The translations under genes and the position numbers were made by a program. A DNA stretch of 64,000 nucleotides from Streptomyces humidus (GTDB lineage: Bacteria > Actinomycetota > Actinomycetes > Streptomycetales > Streptomycetaceae), in contig NZ_BMTL01000005.1 in NCBI RefSeq assembly GCF_014649655.1, forward strand, positions 248,001 to 312,000, written 5' to 3'. The notes below the pieces were generated by a model. The model saw only the letters and a list, made by a program, of their open reading frames with translations, ran no database searches and was not told the origin of the DNA. This document shows, one piece after another, positions 26,010-34,534 of this stretch (position 1 is its first letter; each line of letters starts with the position of its first letter).

Positions 26010-26603
26010 GTGTCAGAACCCGAGCGTCAGATCCGCGCCCTCTACACGGCCTCCACAGTGACCGTTTACCAGGCATACGCGCCTGAGATCGGCCTGCCCG
26101 CCGCGCAGCACGGTCACTTTCCCGCAGCCTGGAAGAGGGACCGGATGACATGGATCAAGCCCAGCTTCCTGTGGATGATGTACCGCTGCGGGTGGGGTCT
26201 GAAGGAGGGGCAGGAGACCGTCCTGGCCGTGGAGATCCAGCGGGACGGTTTCGAGTGGGCGCTGCGTCATGCGTGCCTGTCGCACCACGTGCCGGAGCTG
26301 TACGCCGACCAGGCCGACTGGAAGCGGCAGCTGAAGCGGTCGCCGGCGCGGGTCCAGTGGGATCCGGAGCGGGACCTGCGACTGCAGCCCCTGCCGTATC
26401 GGTCGCTGCAACTCGGCCTCTCCGGTGAGGCCGTACGACGCTACGCGGACGAATGGACGGTCGCCATCCGCGACATGACCCCACTCGCTCACGAGATCCA
26501 CGCCCTCGTCAGGGACGGCGACCTGGACTCCGCCGCCCGACTGCTGCCCGAGGAACACGCGTATCCCGTCGAGGACGAGCTTCTTGCCCACCTACGGATA
26601 TGA
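26010..26603 (+). CDS. DUF4291-family protein
   Basis: 197 aa. It contains the family hallmarks IRALYTASTVTVYQAYAPEI, MTWIKPSFLWMMYRCGWG near residue 50, and DGFEWALRHACLSHH, closing with PAYRSLQLGLSGEA-like PYRSLQLGLSGEAVRRY. DUF4291 proteins are soluble and uncharacterised. GTG 26010 is the best start available, but has no clear ribosome binding site, so the mRNA may be leaderless. Confidence 0.85.
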   Translation: MSEPERQIRALYTASTVTVYQAYAPEIGLPAAQHGHFPAAWKRDRMTWIKPSFLWMMYRCGWGLKEGQETVLAVEIQRDGFEWALRHACLSHHVPELYADQADWKRQLKRSPARVQWDPERDLRLQPLPYRSLQLGLSGEAVRRYADEWTVAIRDMTPLAHEIHALVRDGDLDSAARLLPEEHAYPVEDELLAHLRI

Positions 26604-27343
26604 CGGGTAGCCGCTGTCCATGGGGCACATGGCAATACAGGCACATGGCAACACAGAGAGAGGATGCCTCCGCGCGGACAGTGGTCCAAGCCCTGCAGAG
26701 CCCTCCATCGACCGTCACCGACGCGCGGCGCGGGTCCCCCCGTCGGCCGGAGCGGCCCTCTCGGGCGTGCCTGACCCGGTATCCACCCTCCGTGACGGGA
26801 GCGAAGGCGGCAGGCGCCATGCGCTGATTCCTTCCGTCCGCCGACGGATGCTGTCGGTCCTGCGCAGCCTCCTCACTGTCCCTGGCCCGCGGTGCGGGCC
26901 GTCGGACGTCACGACGCCCGGGCCCCGGAGGGGGCGTCGGGCGACTTCGTGAGCGGCGCCCGACGCCCATCCGCAAAGCGTGTGCATGACCATCTCGGCC
27001 GGGTTCCGCGCAACCTCGACGCCGTCCAGGCGGAGCCGGGCGAACCTCAGCTCCACCAGGGGCAGCAGGGGGCTGCCCGGTGCGGACTGGCGACTTCCGG
27101 GTTCGACGGTTGGAAAGCTGCCGGAGGTCACCCCGGCCTCGATGTCACGCAGTGCCCGCCGGGACAGGCCGGTGGCTGACTGGATGCGGGACCAGGCCCG
27201 GACGACGCGGATCCCGCATCAGCTCCGGGTGGAAGTCGGCCATACGGAGGTCGCGTTCGGTGCGGCCGCATCACGCAGGTGCGCGCACCTCCGCCGTGAC
27301 GTGAAGGACGGCGGCGGCCGGGCCCCGTCGCTCGGCCGACCCC
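26604..27343. other. 740-bp region without a supportable gene
   Basis: A 16-bp tandem duplication lies directly after the DUF4291 stop. On the minus strand, about 27190-26960, one frame reads SATGLSRRALRDIEAGVTSG and later RNPAEMVMHTLCGW, vaguely like a regulator with an Xre helix-turn-helix. It lacks a start and a coherent length, so it is at most a relic. Confidence 0.4.
26625..26656. repeat. 16-bp tandem duplication
   Basis: GCACATGGCAATACAG is followed at once by GCACATGGCAACACAG, one mismatch in 16. It lies 21 bp after the DUF4291 stop and may be an operator or a slippage product. Confidence 0.8.
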
Positions 27344-28105
27344 TCAGGGCGCCCAGGGCTTGATCATGTCCTTCATCGCGTCCGTCATGGCGAATTGCAG
27401 AAGCGGACCGTAGGTGATCCGGCCCACGCCGAGACGGCGGAAGCGCTCGAGATCATGTTTGACGGGATGGGCCGTGGAGTTCACGGGAACGGTGACGGCG
27501 CCGGTCACGGCAGCGAGCAGCTCGTCGTCGTCCTGAATGCCCACGGGGTACACGCTGTCGGCGCCGGCCTCCGCCAAGGCCCGCAGCCGCTCGATCGCCT
27601 CGTCGAGCACGCCGGCCGCGTCCTGCGCGTGCATGAACAGGTCAGTGCGCCCGTTCACCCAGACCGGGACCCCCGCGTCGTCGGCCGCCGTGCGCAGGCC
27701 GGCGACGTAACTCGCGTGCTCGTGAGTGCTGCGCACGCGGCCGCCGTCCGAGTGGACGGTGTCCTCGATGTTGAGACCGGCCCCGCCGGCGTCGATGAGC
27801 CCGGCGATGAGTTCGGCGGGCTGCCGGCCGTAGCCGGCCTCCAGGTCCACGGACACCGGGACGTCGACCGCCGCGATGATCGGCCTGACGGCGGCGAGCA
27901 CCTCCTCGAAGGTCTGCCCCTCGTGGTCGGCGGCACCCCGGGAATCCGCGAGGGGATGGCTGCCGATCGTCAGTGCGGGGAAGCCGGCGGCCACTGCCGT
28001 GCGCGCGGACCAGACATCCCAGACAGTCGGCAGCACGAGCGGCTTGTACTGGGCGTGCAGTTGCTTGAGGAGTTGAGCGCGCTCAACGGTGGTGTGAAAG
28101 TCCAT
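27344..28105 (-). CDS. Isocitrate lyase/PEP mutase superfamily enzyme
   Basis: 253-aa TIM-barrel enzyme. KPLVLPTVWDVWSARTAVAAG is the typical opening, SVDLEAGYG gives the Mg-binding region, and NIEDTVHSDGG, NGRTDLF and YPVGIQDDDEL follow in family order. Family members cleave or decarboxylate oxo-acids (oxaloacetate decarboxylase, 2-methylisocitrate lyase, carboxyPEP mutase). The isocitrate-lyase KKCGH signature is absent, so it is of the short decarboxylase-like type. It is alone, so no pathway can be given. Confidence 0.87.
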   Translation of the reverse strand: MDFHTTVERAQLLKQLHAQYKPLVLPTVWDVWSARTAVAAGFPALTIGSHPLADSRGAADHEGQTFEEVLAAVRPIIAAVDVPVSVDLEAGYGRQPAELIAGLIDAGGAGLNIEDTVHSDGGRVRSTHEHASYVAGLRTAADDAGVPVWVNGRTDLFMHAQDAAGVLDEAIERLRALAEAGADSVYPVGIQDDDELLAAVTGAVTVPVNSTAHPVKHDLERFRRLGVGRITYGPLLQFAMTDAMKDMIKPWAP

Positions 28106-28323
28106 GCCAGGGACGCTACCCCGTGATCGTCGCGGACAACGTGCCGACAGGCGTTGCCCGGTGGCGGGAACCGCCGCCGCGAAACATCGAAGTCCCCGGT
28201 CCCTGCTTCACGGAGGTGCTGCACATCATCCGCTCGACGTGCTGATCAACGGCCCGCGAGCTGACGGCCGGCACCGTCCACCGTCTCGTCGCCGGGCCCG
28301 GAGCGGCCCCGGCGCCCCGGCCG

Positions 28324-29061
28324 TCAGCCCTGTGCGGTGGGGCGCACGACGAGTTCGTTGACGTCGACGTTCGCCGGCTGGTCGATGGCGAAGGCGATCG
28401 CGTCGGCGATGGCCGAGGCGGGGATCGCCAGTTGCTCAGCCGCCGTGCGAGCGGCGCCCTGGGCTTCCGGCGAGCCACCGCGGTGCGTCAACTCGCTCTG
28501 TGTGAACCCGGGGCTGACGACGGTGACCCGGATGTCCCGGCTCTCCTGCCGCAGCCCCTCCGACACGGCGGCCACGGCGAACTTGGTGGCACTGTAGACG
28601 GCGGCGGTCGGGTCCACCCGATGCCCCGCCACCGACGACACGTTGACGATGTGACCGCCTGCCTGCCGCCGCATCTGGGGCAGCACGGCGGCGATCCCGT
28701 GGAGCACTCCGCGCAGGTTGACGTCGATCATCTGTTCCCACTCGGTGATGCGCAGGTCCTCGATCGGGGACAACGGCATCACGCCGGCGTTGTTGATCAG
28801 CACGTCGATACCGCCGTACTCCGCCACGCCGGCGTCGGCGAAGGCGCGTACGGAGTCCAGGCTGGTCACGTCGAGTTCGCGGTGGGCGACCGAGGCGCCG
28901 GCCGCGCGAAGCTCTCCGGCCAGAGCGGCAAGGCGGTCGGTCCGGCGGGCGCCGAGGAGCACGCGGTGGCCGAGCCCCGCCAGTCGGCGCGCGGTGGCCT
29001 CGCCGATGCCGCTGCTGGCGCCGGTGATCAGGACGGTCTTCGATTCTGCTGGCATGCTCAC
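28324..29061 (-). CDS. Short-chain dehydrogenase/reductase (SDR)
   Basis: 245-aa classical SDR. Cofactor motif TGASSGIGEATARRL (near residue 11), NNAG, and catalytic Ser (NVSSVAG) and YSATK. A basic residue after the glycine motif (GARRTDRL) favours NADPH. GTG 29061 has GGAG at 5 nt; ATG 29055 would be 11 nt from it. The next genes are an NTF2-like protein and an MmyB-like regulator, and a 15-bp inverted repeat fills the gap, so regulator control is likely. Confidence 0.9.
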   Translation of the reverse strand: MSMPAESKTVLITGASSGIGEATARRLAGLGHRVLLGARRTDRLAALAGELRAAGASVAHRELDVTSLDSVRAFADAGVAEYGGIDVLINNAGVMPLSPIEDLRITEWEQMIDVNLRGVLHGIAAVLPQMRRQAGGHIVNVSSVAGHRVDPTAAVYSATKFAVAAVSEGLRQESRDIRVTVVSPGFTQSELTHRGGSPEAQGAARTAAEQLAIPASAIADAIAFAIDQPANVDVNELVVRPTAQG

Positions 29062-29138
29062 GGGTTCTCCTTCGCTGGGTACCGGCGGCGACCGCCGTGC
29101 CTTCGACTTCAACGCATCGGGCGGAGCCGGGGAAGGAT

Positions 29139-29173
29139 GCGTGAGCCTGGGTGTGTGGCACCCAGGCTCACGC
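29139..29173. promoter_or_regulatory. 15-bp perfect inverted repeat in a divergent promoter
   Basis: Arms 29139-29153 and 29159-29173 (core CCTGGGTG-N5-CACCCAGG) are perfectly complementary. It lies between two genes reading away from each other, where a terminator makes no sense, so an operator is likely. The half-site ACCCAGGCT recurs exactly in the SDR/MmyB gap at about 37199. Confidence 0.75.
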
Positions 29174-29275
29174 GCCCTTCTTCGGCGCCGGACCCCGACG
29201 GAAGCTGGGGGTGCCGGTGCGAGGCGCCGGCCGGAACCCCGAACGGGATCCGCAGCGCGACACGGAAGGGCTGCC

Positions 29276-29764
29276 ATGAGCGACGAGCGCAGGATCCAGG
29301 AGGTTCTGGCGCGCTATGTGCGGGCCACGGACCAGCGCGACGGCAAGACCCAGGGGGCGCTGTTCACCGACGACGCGGTCGTGCAGAGCTTCTCCAGGAC
29401 GGGTCCCGGCAGCCATGCGCCGGTCGCGCCGCCCATGATCGGCGGGGCGGCCGTGGAGTACGCGGTGGACCACTACATGGCCCCGCACCCCGTGGGCGGC
29501 TCCAGCCACCACGTGACCGCCGACCACATCATCGAGGTCGACGGTGACCGCGCCCACATGAACGCCCAGTTCGTCGTCTTCCGCGTCCAGGCCGCCGCGC
29601 GGCCCGAGGGCGGCTGGGCGGAGGGCACTTTCGGCTCCCAGGGCACCGTGCAACCCATCGAGTCCGGGTACTACGACACCGACCTGCGCCGGATCGACGG
29701 CGAGTGGAAGATCGTGGGGCACCGCATCCTGCTGGACATGCCGTATGTCATTCCGGGGGTCTGA
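29276..29764 (+). CDS. NTF2-like (SnoaL-type) protein
   Basis: 162-aa alpha+beta cone-fold protein: RRIQEVLARYVRATDQRDGK is the N-terminal helix pair, HHVTADHIIEVDGDRAHM and YYDTDLRRIDGEWKI the following strands. Family members are small isomerases/hydroxylases or ligand-binding proteins. ATG 29276 is behind GGAAGGG. It is divergent from the SDR and reads towards the MmyB-like regulator gene. Confidence 0.85.
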   Translation: MSDERRIQEVLARYVRATDQRDGKTQGALFTDDAVVQSFSRTGPGSHAPVAPPMIGGAAVEYAVDHYMAPHPVGGSSHHVTADHIIEVDGDRAHMNAQFVVFRVQAAARPEGGWAEGTFGSQGTVQPIESGYYDTDLRRIDGEWKIVGHRILLDMPYVIPGV

Positions 29765-29869
29765 CTCGGGCGCCGCGAGGGCGGGGACGGGAGAGCGTCC
29801 GTGATCAGGCGGCTGACGGTCCCGAACCTGCGGATCGCCGACCCGGCCGGTGGGGCTAGCATCGGTGAC

Positions 29870-30697
29870 ATGACCACACGCGACAACGAGCTCGGCGCCT
29901 TCCTCCGCGCGAGCCGCTCGCGCGTGGAGCCGGGCGACGCGGGGCTGGCCGGCGGGGTCTCGGGGCGACGCGTCCACGGCTTGCGGCGCGAGGAGGTCGC
30001 CGTGCTCGCCGGGGTCAGTGCGGACTACTACGCCCGTCTCGAGCAGGGACGCGAGCGCAACCCCTCCGCCCAGGTGATCAACGCCCTCGGGCACGCCCTG
30101 CGCCTGGCGCCCGAGGCGCGCGAGCACCTGTTCCGGCTGGCCGGGCTCAATCCCCGGCTGGGCCCGGACAGCCCCAGGGACCTCGTGCACCCGTCGCTGC
30201 TTCGGATGCTGGAGACCTTCGCCCAGGCGGCGGCCTACGTGCTCGGCCCGGCCCTCGAGGTGCTCGCCGCGAACCCGATCGCCGACGCGCTGCTGTCGCC
30301 GTTCGGAACCGAGCGGAACATGCCGCGTGTCCTGTTCACCGACCCTCGGGCCAAGGAGGTGTTCGCCGACTGGGAGGTGCAGCTGAGCAGCTGCGTGTAC
30401 GCGCTCCGCCTGAACGCGGGACGCTTCCCGGACGACGCGGAGATCACCGGCCTCGTCGCCGAACTAAGAGAGGCCTCGCCGCAGTTCAGGGCGCTGTGGG
30501 CCGACCACGACGTCGCGGGCCTCACCCGGAAGTTCAAGGTGTTCGTGCACCCCGAGGTGGGCCGCGTCGAGCTGACCTACCAGACGTTCGAGGTGGTCGA
30601 CGCTCCCGGCCAGCAACTGCTCGTCGGCACCCCCGAGCCCGGTAGCCGCAGCGAGGAGGCCCTGACGTATCTGGCCTCGATGGCGGAGCCGGCCTGA
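29870..30697 (+). CDS. MmyB-like transcriptional regulator 1
   Basis: 275 aa. The Xre-type N-terminal helix-turn-helix has the hallmark VHGLRREEVAVLAGVSADYY followed by ARLEQGRERNPSAQV. The C-terminal domain (about 105-270) is the PAS-like, fatty-acid-binding MmyB fold (VLAANPIADALLSPF, VELTYQTFEV). ATG 29870 sits 7 nt after TAGCAT, a leaderless promoter arrangement. MmyB-like regulators are often encoded beside SDR genes; here an SDR lies two genes to the left with a dyad in between. Confidence 0.9.
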   Translation: MTTRDNELGAFLRASRSRVEPGDAGLAGGVSGRRVHGLRREEVAVLAGVSADYYARLEQGRERNPSAQVINALGHALRLAPEAREHLFRLAGLNPRLGPDSPRDLVHPSLLRMLETFAQAAAYVLGPALEVLAANPIADALLSPFGTERNMPRVLFTDPRAKEVFADWEVQLSSCVYALRLNAGRFPDDAEITGLVAELREASPQFRALWADHDVAGLTRKFKVFVHPEVGRVELTYQTFEVVDAPGQQLLVGTPEPGSRSEEALTYLASMAEPA

Positions 30698-30701
30698 CCG
30701 T

Positions 30702-30777
30702 CCCGTCACCCCGCCGGGGACTGCGGACCCCTTCTTGAGGCCCGTCACCCTGCCGGGACCGCGGCCCCCTCCTGAGG
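30702..30777. repeat. Two adjacent imperfect direct repeats, 39 and 37 bp
   Basis: CCCGTCACCCCGCCGGGG... and CCCGTCACCCTGCCGGGA... both run to CTTGAGG/CCTGAGG. They lie directly after the regulator stop and before the ABM-like gene. A recent tandem duplication. Confidence 0.7.
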
Positions 30778-30899
30778 CCCGTACACCCCATGCGGGCCCT
30801 GCTTTCCCGCCCGCTGAGCGGCACGTCTGCGGGAGGGACCGTGGGCGGACGGCATCCGCCGAGCCGCAACCTCCATCCCGTGGGAAAGGACAGCCCGGC

Positions 30900-31205
30900 A
30901 TGCCCGAGATCCTGGAAGTGACCACCCTCCGCCCCGCGCCCGGCCGCACGGCGGAGGACTTCGTCGCGGCGAACGCGGACATCAACGAATACCTCAAGAC
31001 ACGGCCCGGTTTCCGGTGGCGCCGGATCGTCGTGCGCGACGACGGCATGGTCCTCGACATCGTCGCCTACGACAGCATCGAGCACGCCCGCTCGGGAGCC
31101 GCCGGGATCACCGGCGAGATGGGCGGCTCGCCCGTGCACGAGGCGATCGACCACACCACCGTCGACTGGCGGTTCACGACCGTGCTCCAGCACGTCGAGC
31201 CCTGA
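30900..31205 (+). CDS. ABM-like dimeric alpha-beta barrel protein
   Basis: 101-aa small protein: PEILEVTTLRPAPGRTAEDF, then YLKTRPGFRWRRIVVRDDG and a helix SPVHEAIDHTTVDWRF. It resembles antibiotic-biosynthesis-monooxygenase/ferredoxin-like dimeric folds. ATG 30900 has AAAGGA about 9 nt upstream. The next gene follows after 19 bp, so the two are probably one operon. Confidence 0.75.
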   Translation: MPEILEVTTLRPAPGRTAEDFVAANADINEYLKTRPGFRWRRIVVRDDGMVLDIVAYDSIEHARSGAAGITGEMGGSPVHEAIDHTTVDWRFTTVLQHVEP

Positions 31206-31224
31206 CCGCCGGGAGGAGACGGCC

Positions 31225-32328
31225 GTGCCGTTCGCCGACGAACTCGTCAACGGCCACACCGCGCGGCTGCTGACCCGGGCCGTCCGCACCGCGCTGCCCG
31301 GCGGGGAGACCGCCGCACTGCGGGCGGCCGCACGGCAGCTCGACCCGCTCTCGCTGAGCGAACGGTCGGACCTGCTGCGCGATGCCCTCCTCGCCGACAT
31401 CCCGGGCGGGTACGCCGAGCTGGCCCGCGTGGTGCGGGCCGCCCGGGACGGCGTACCGGAGTTCGGCGGGTGGCTCATCCGGCCGGTCACGAGTGCCGTC
31501 GCCGTGAAGGCCGTGGCCGAGGGCACCGACGGCGCCTTCGACGACGCGATGGCGCTTCTGGCCGACCTCACCGGGAGGCTGACATCCGAGTTCGCGCTGC
31601 GGGTCCTGCTGCGGCACGACCTCGACCGGGCACTCGGGATCATCGCCGGATGGACGGCGTCACCCGACGCCGACGTGCGCCGCCTCGCCTCGGAGGGCAC
31701 CCGGCCCCGCCTTCCCCGGTCGGCCCGGGTGCCGGAGCTCATCGCCCGCCCCGGCGTGACCGTGCCCGTCCTCGACGCCCTCCACCGCGACGGCAGCGAG
31801 TACGTGAGGCGATCCGTCGCCGATCACCTGGACGACCTCAGCCGCGACCACGCCGACCTCGCCGTGGCCACCGCCCGGCGCTGGCTGGGCGACCCGGCCC
31901 CGGCGACGGGACGCATGGTGCGTCACGGGCTGCGCACCCTCGTCAGACGCGGCCATCCCGGCGCCCTCGGACTGCTCGGCTTCGCCCCCGTGACCCTCGA
32001 GGTCGACGGACCGGTGCTCGACCGCACCCGGGTGCCGTTCGGCGGGAGCGTCCGCCTCACCGCGGCCATCCGCAACACCGGCGCCGAGGACGCCCGGCTC
32101 GCGATCGACTACGTGGTCCACCACCCCAGGGCCGACGGCTCGCGGAGCACGGCGACGTTCAAGCTCACGACCCGCACCCTTGCGCCGGGTGAGACGGTCA
32201 CGGTGACCCGGGAACACTCGTTCCGGCTCCTCGCCACCGGCTGCCACCACCCGGGCTCGCACGCCGTAGCCCTGCAGATCAACGGCGTGACGTCGCACCG
32301 CGCGGAGTTCGAAATCCATTCGCCCTGA
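31225..32328 (+). CDS. DNA alkylation repair protein, AlkC/AlkD HEAT-repeat superfamily
   Basis: 367 aa from GTG 31225 (GGGAGGAG upstream). The N-terminal two thirds consist of helical HEAT-like repeats (RRLASEGTRPRLPRSARVPE, YVRRSVADHLDDLSRDH, the AlkD/AlkC groove signatures). The last about 110 residues are an Ig-like beta domain (FGGSVRLTAAIRNTGAEDAR...), the extra domain typical of AlkC. These glycosylases remove alkylated bases such as 3-methyladenine and related lesions without flipping them. Probably in an operon with the ABM-like gene; convergent with tetR. Confidence 0.85.
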   Translation: MPFADELVNGHTARLLTRAVRTALPGGETAALRAAARQLDPLSLSERSDLLRDALLADIPGGYAELARVVRAARDGVPEFGGWLIRPVTSAVAVKAVAEGTDGAFDDAMALLADLTGRLTSEFALRVLLRHDLDRALGIIAGWTASPDADVRRLASEGTRPRLPRSARVPELIARPGVTVPVLDALHRDGSEYVRRSVADHLDDLSRDHADLAVATARRWLGDPAPATGRMVRHGLRTLVRRGHPGALGLLGFAPVTLEVDGPVLDRTRVPFGGSVRLTAAIRNTGAEDARLAIDYVVHHPRADGSRSTATFKLTTRTLAPGETVTVTREHSFRLLATGCHHPGSHAVALQINGVTSHRAEFEIHSP

Positions 32329-32407
32329 GGAGATCTGCCGCCGTACATCCGTGTCGCGCCCCGTTGCCGGGTGGGTGCTCGGGCCGGGCGGCGGCAGGCT
32401 CCCGCCG

Positions 32408-33043
32408 TCAGTTCGTGATCGCCGGACGGCGGTACACGCCGTGCCAGTAGCCGTGGGCGAGTTCCCGGGCCACGTCGGCGTCGTCGCCGCCGTCGCCGCC
32501 GACCACCTGACGGGTGATGACCTCGCCGCCCCCCTGGACGATCACCCGCGCGGCGAGCCGCGGATCGATGTCCGCGGGCGTGCGGCCGGCCCGCTGCTCC
32601 TCCTCCAGCACTGCCACCGTGTTGTCGACGAAGCGGTCCTGGTGGGCCGACCACGAGTCGCGGACCGCGGGGTCGTAGGCGGCCACCTCGTGGATGGCCG
32701 ACAGCAGGGCCGCGTGTTCGCGGTAGTGCCGCATGATCTCTTCGTAGGTGCGGGCCAGGCCGTCGGCGCCGCCGTCGGGCCCGCAGGGCTCCCACGCCTC
32801 CGCGATCTCGTAGCTCCGGATCCTGAGCGAACCGCTCACCCGCAGCAGCACGTCGACCTTGTCGCGGAAGTACAGATAGAAGGTGGACCGCGAGATCCCC
32901 GCGGCGTGCGCCATCTGCTCGACGCTCAGTTCGGTGTAGGTCAGACCGCCCCGCAGTAGTTCCTCGAGCGCGGACACCATGCGCTCCTCGAGTGCGGCCC
33001 GCCGGTCGGCCGCGGTGGAACGTCGTCGCGTGGTGGAAGCCAT
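32408..33043 (-). CDS. TetR-family regulator
   Basis: 211-aa TetR repressor. The helix-turn-helix is LSVEQMAHAAGISRSTFYLYFRDK (residues 38-61, split by the family's invariant FYxYFxxK), and the rest is an all-helical ligand domain. It is followed 113 bp upstream on the same strand by the alpha/beta hydrolase gene, whose own promoter has a TetR-like dyad; that gene is the obvious target candidate. Confidence 0.9.
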   Translation of the reverse strand: MASTTRRRSTAADRRAALEERMVSALEELLRGGLTYTELSVEQMAHAAGISRSTFYLYFRDKVDVLLRVSGSLRIRSYEIAEAWEPCGPDGGADGLARTYEEIMRHYREHAALLSAIHEVAAYDPAVRDSWSAHQDRFVDNTVAVLEEEQRAGRTPADIDPRLAARVIVQGGGEVITRQVVGGDGGDDADVARELAHGYWHGVYRRPAITN

Positions 33044-33156
33044 GCCGCCATCCTACGGAGCTGGGGAAACGGCCTTTGCGGGGGAGGAGGAACGGCTCGT
33101 CGCCGGTCGGGCCCCAGAGGTCACACCGCACCCCCGGTCGGCGCGCAGGAGACGGC

Positions 33157-33846
33157 TCAGCCGGCCGACCCGGACGCGATCTTCGCGAGAAGGCTGGCGA
33201 GCTCCCCGGGCATCGACAGGAACGGCGAGTGACCGCTCGCGATGCGGTGGACGGAGCCGGACCGGACGGCGAGCTGCTCCTGGTCGCCCGCCGGGAGTGC
33301 CCGGTCCTGCTCGCAGACGACGTACGTCGAGGGGACGGTGTGCCACCCGGCCGCGGTCAGCGTGTCGCTGAAGGACTTCGTGCTCTGCGGCACCAAGCGC
33401 CCGGCGGCGGCCTGCGCGTCGGCCGCCGGGGCGTCCGCGTAGAACAGCGGGACCGGATGGTCCGGCACGGCCTGGAATCCGCCGGGATCCGCCGGGGCGG
33501 GCGCACCGTGGTGGCCGAGCAGGCTCTCGCCGGCGTCGAGCTGGTAGGCGGCCAGGTAGACGACGTGCGAGACGTTCGCGGCCTCGGCGACGGCCTGGGT
33601 GGCCGGGACGCCGCCGTAGGAGTGGGCGACCACGACCACCGGGCCGTCGATCCGGGCCAGTGCCTCCAGCACCACACGCGCGTCGTCCCGCACGCCGGCC
33701 CCCGACCCGGCGCTGGGGAGGTCCACGGTCCGGGTCGTCCAGCCGTCGGCGTCGAGCACCCTCGTCAGTCTCTCCCAGCACCACGAGCCGTGCCACGCCC
33801 CGTGCACCAGGAGGAGGGTCGGACGGGTTGTTCCACCAGCACTCAC
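33157..33846 (-). CDS. Alpha/beta hydrolase
   Basis: 229-aa hydrolase with the oxyanion LVHGAWHGSWCWE near the N-terminus, nucleophile AHSYGG (GxSxG class), acid VCEQDRALP and catalytic His in ASGHSPFLS. Of the methylesterase/hydroxynitrile-lyase-like type. GTG 33846. The divergent A/T-rich region upstream contains a TTGGACA-N3-TGTCCAA dyad, and the tetR gene follows downstream. Confidence 0.9.
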   Translation of the reverse strand: MSAGGTTRPTLLLVHGAWHGSWCWERLTRVLDADGWTTRTVDLPSAGSGAGVRDDARVVLEALARIDGPVVVVAHSYGGVPATQAVAEAANVSHVVYLAAYQLDAGESLLGHHGAPAPADPGGFQAVPDHPVPLFYADAPAADAQAAAGRLVPQSTKSFSDTLTAAGWHTVPSTYVVCEQDRALPAGDQEQLAVRSGSVHRIASGHSPFLSMPGELASLLAKIASGSAG

Positions 33847-33914
33847 TGCGATTCCACTCTCGAGTTCGGATGAAGAAGGCGCTGAACCGCGCTGTCATCG
33901 GAGCCTAAGCAAGT

Positions 33915-33951
33915 TTGGACACACTGTCCAACAAGATGTCTAGAATAGTGT
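33915..33951. promoter_or_regulatory. Putative TetR operator overlapping divergent promoters
   Basis: Perfect dyad TTGGACA-CAC-TGTCCAA (33915-33931) in the only A/T-rich stretch of this kilobase. Both strands offer a -35-like TTGGAC; to the right a TCTAGA/TAGAAT -10 follows at 33939-33946, to the left TAGGCT. Size and symmetry are typical of TetR operators. Confidence 0.65.
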
Positions 33952-34075
33952 TCGGCGCCTGGTCCCGTGGCCGGACCCGAACACCGGGGCGCCCGCCGGG
34001 CCCACCGATGCGAGCGGCCGGCCCGGCGCCGGAGCAGGCTCGCGGCATGCCCGCGCAGACGAAGAGGAGCCGGCC

Positions 34076-34431
34076 ATGAGCATCACCACGACCACCTCGG
34101 CCAAGCCGACGATCCTGTTCCGGGAGGCCTGCCTGCCCGACGTCCCCCGCCGCTCGGCGATCACCGTCCCCCCCCCGCTGCGGGCGGGCGCGGAGCAGCT
34201 TCGGGGACTGCCGCCCGCCTTCGTGATCGTGGACGAGGCCGACGGGCCGCGGACGAGGGCGAGGCGTACGCTGCGAGGCCAAGCGTCGCGGACGTCCCCG
34301 TGACCACCGGCCGCCACGACGGCATCAGCCACGACGTCATGGCGCTCGACCCGCTCAGTGCCGCCCATGCCACCCGGGCGGCCCTCGCCCCGGCCGGGAT
34401 GCTCCGCGCGGCCCGGACCCCGGACGGCTGA
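34076..34431 (+). pseudogene. Chimeric, frameshifted alpha/beta hydrolase relic
   Basis: ATG 34076 starts SITTTTSAKPTILF, like the beginning of one hydrolase. It jumps to the late part of an Aes/HSL-type hydrolase (PPPLRAGAEQLRGLPPAFVI, then VDEAD). It then changes frame to GEAYAARPSVADVPVTTGRH, DGISHDVMALDPLS and the end. The nucleophile elbow is missing. An internal deletion plus a frameshift near 34255 explains it. It lies downstream of the TetR-type dyad. Confidence 0.7.
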
Positions 34432-34534
34432 AGCCGCGGCGCCCCGGTCCCGTGCCCGGGGCGCCGCGCACCACCGCACCCCGAGCACCACCGCACCCGC
34501 GCACCCCGTACATCCATCCCGAGGGAGAGACCGC

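Noticed and set aside
26715..27190. Xre-like regulator on the minus strand
   Set aside because: Only a helix-turn-helix-like phrase was found; no start, no sensible domain length.
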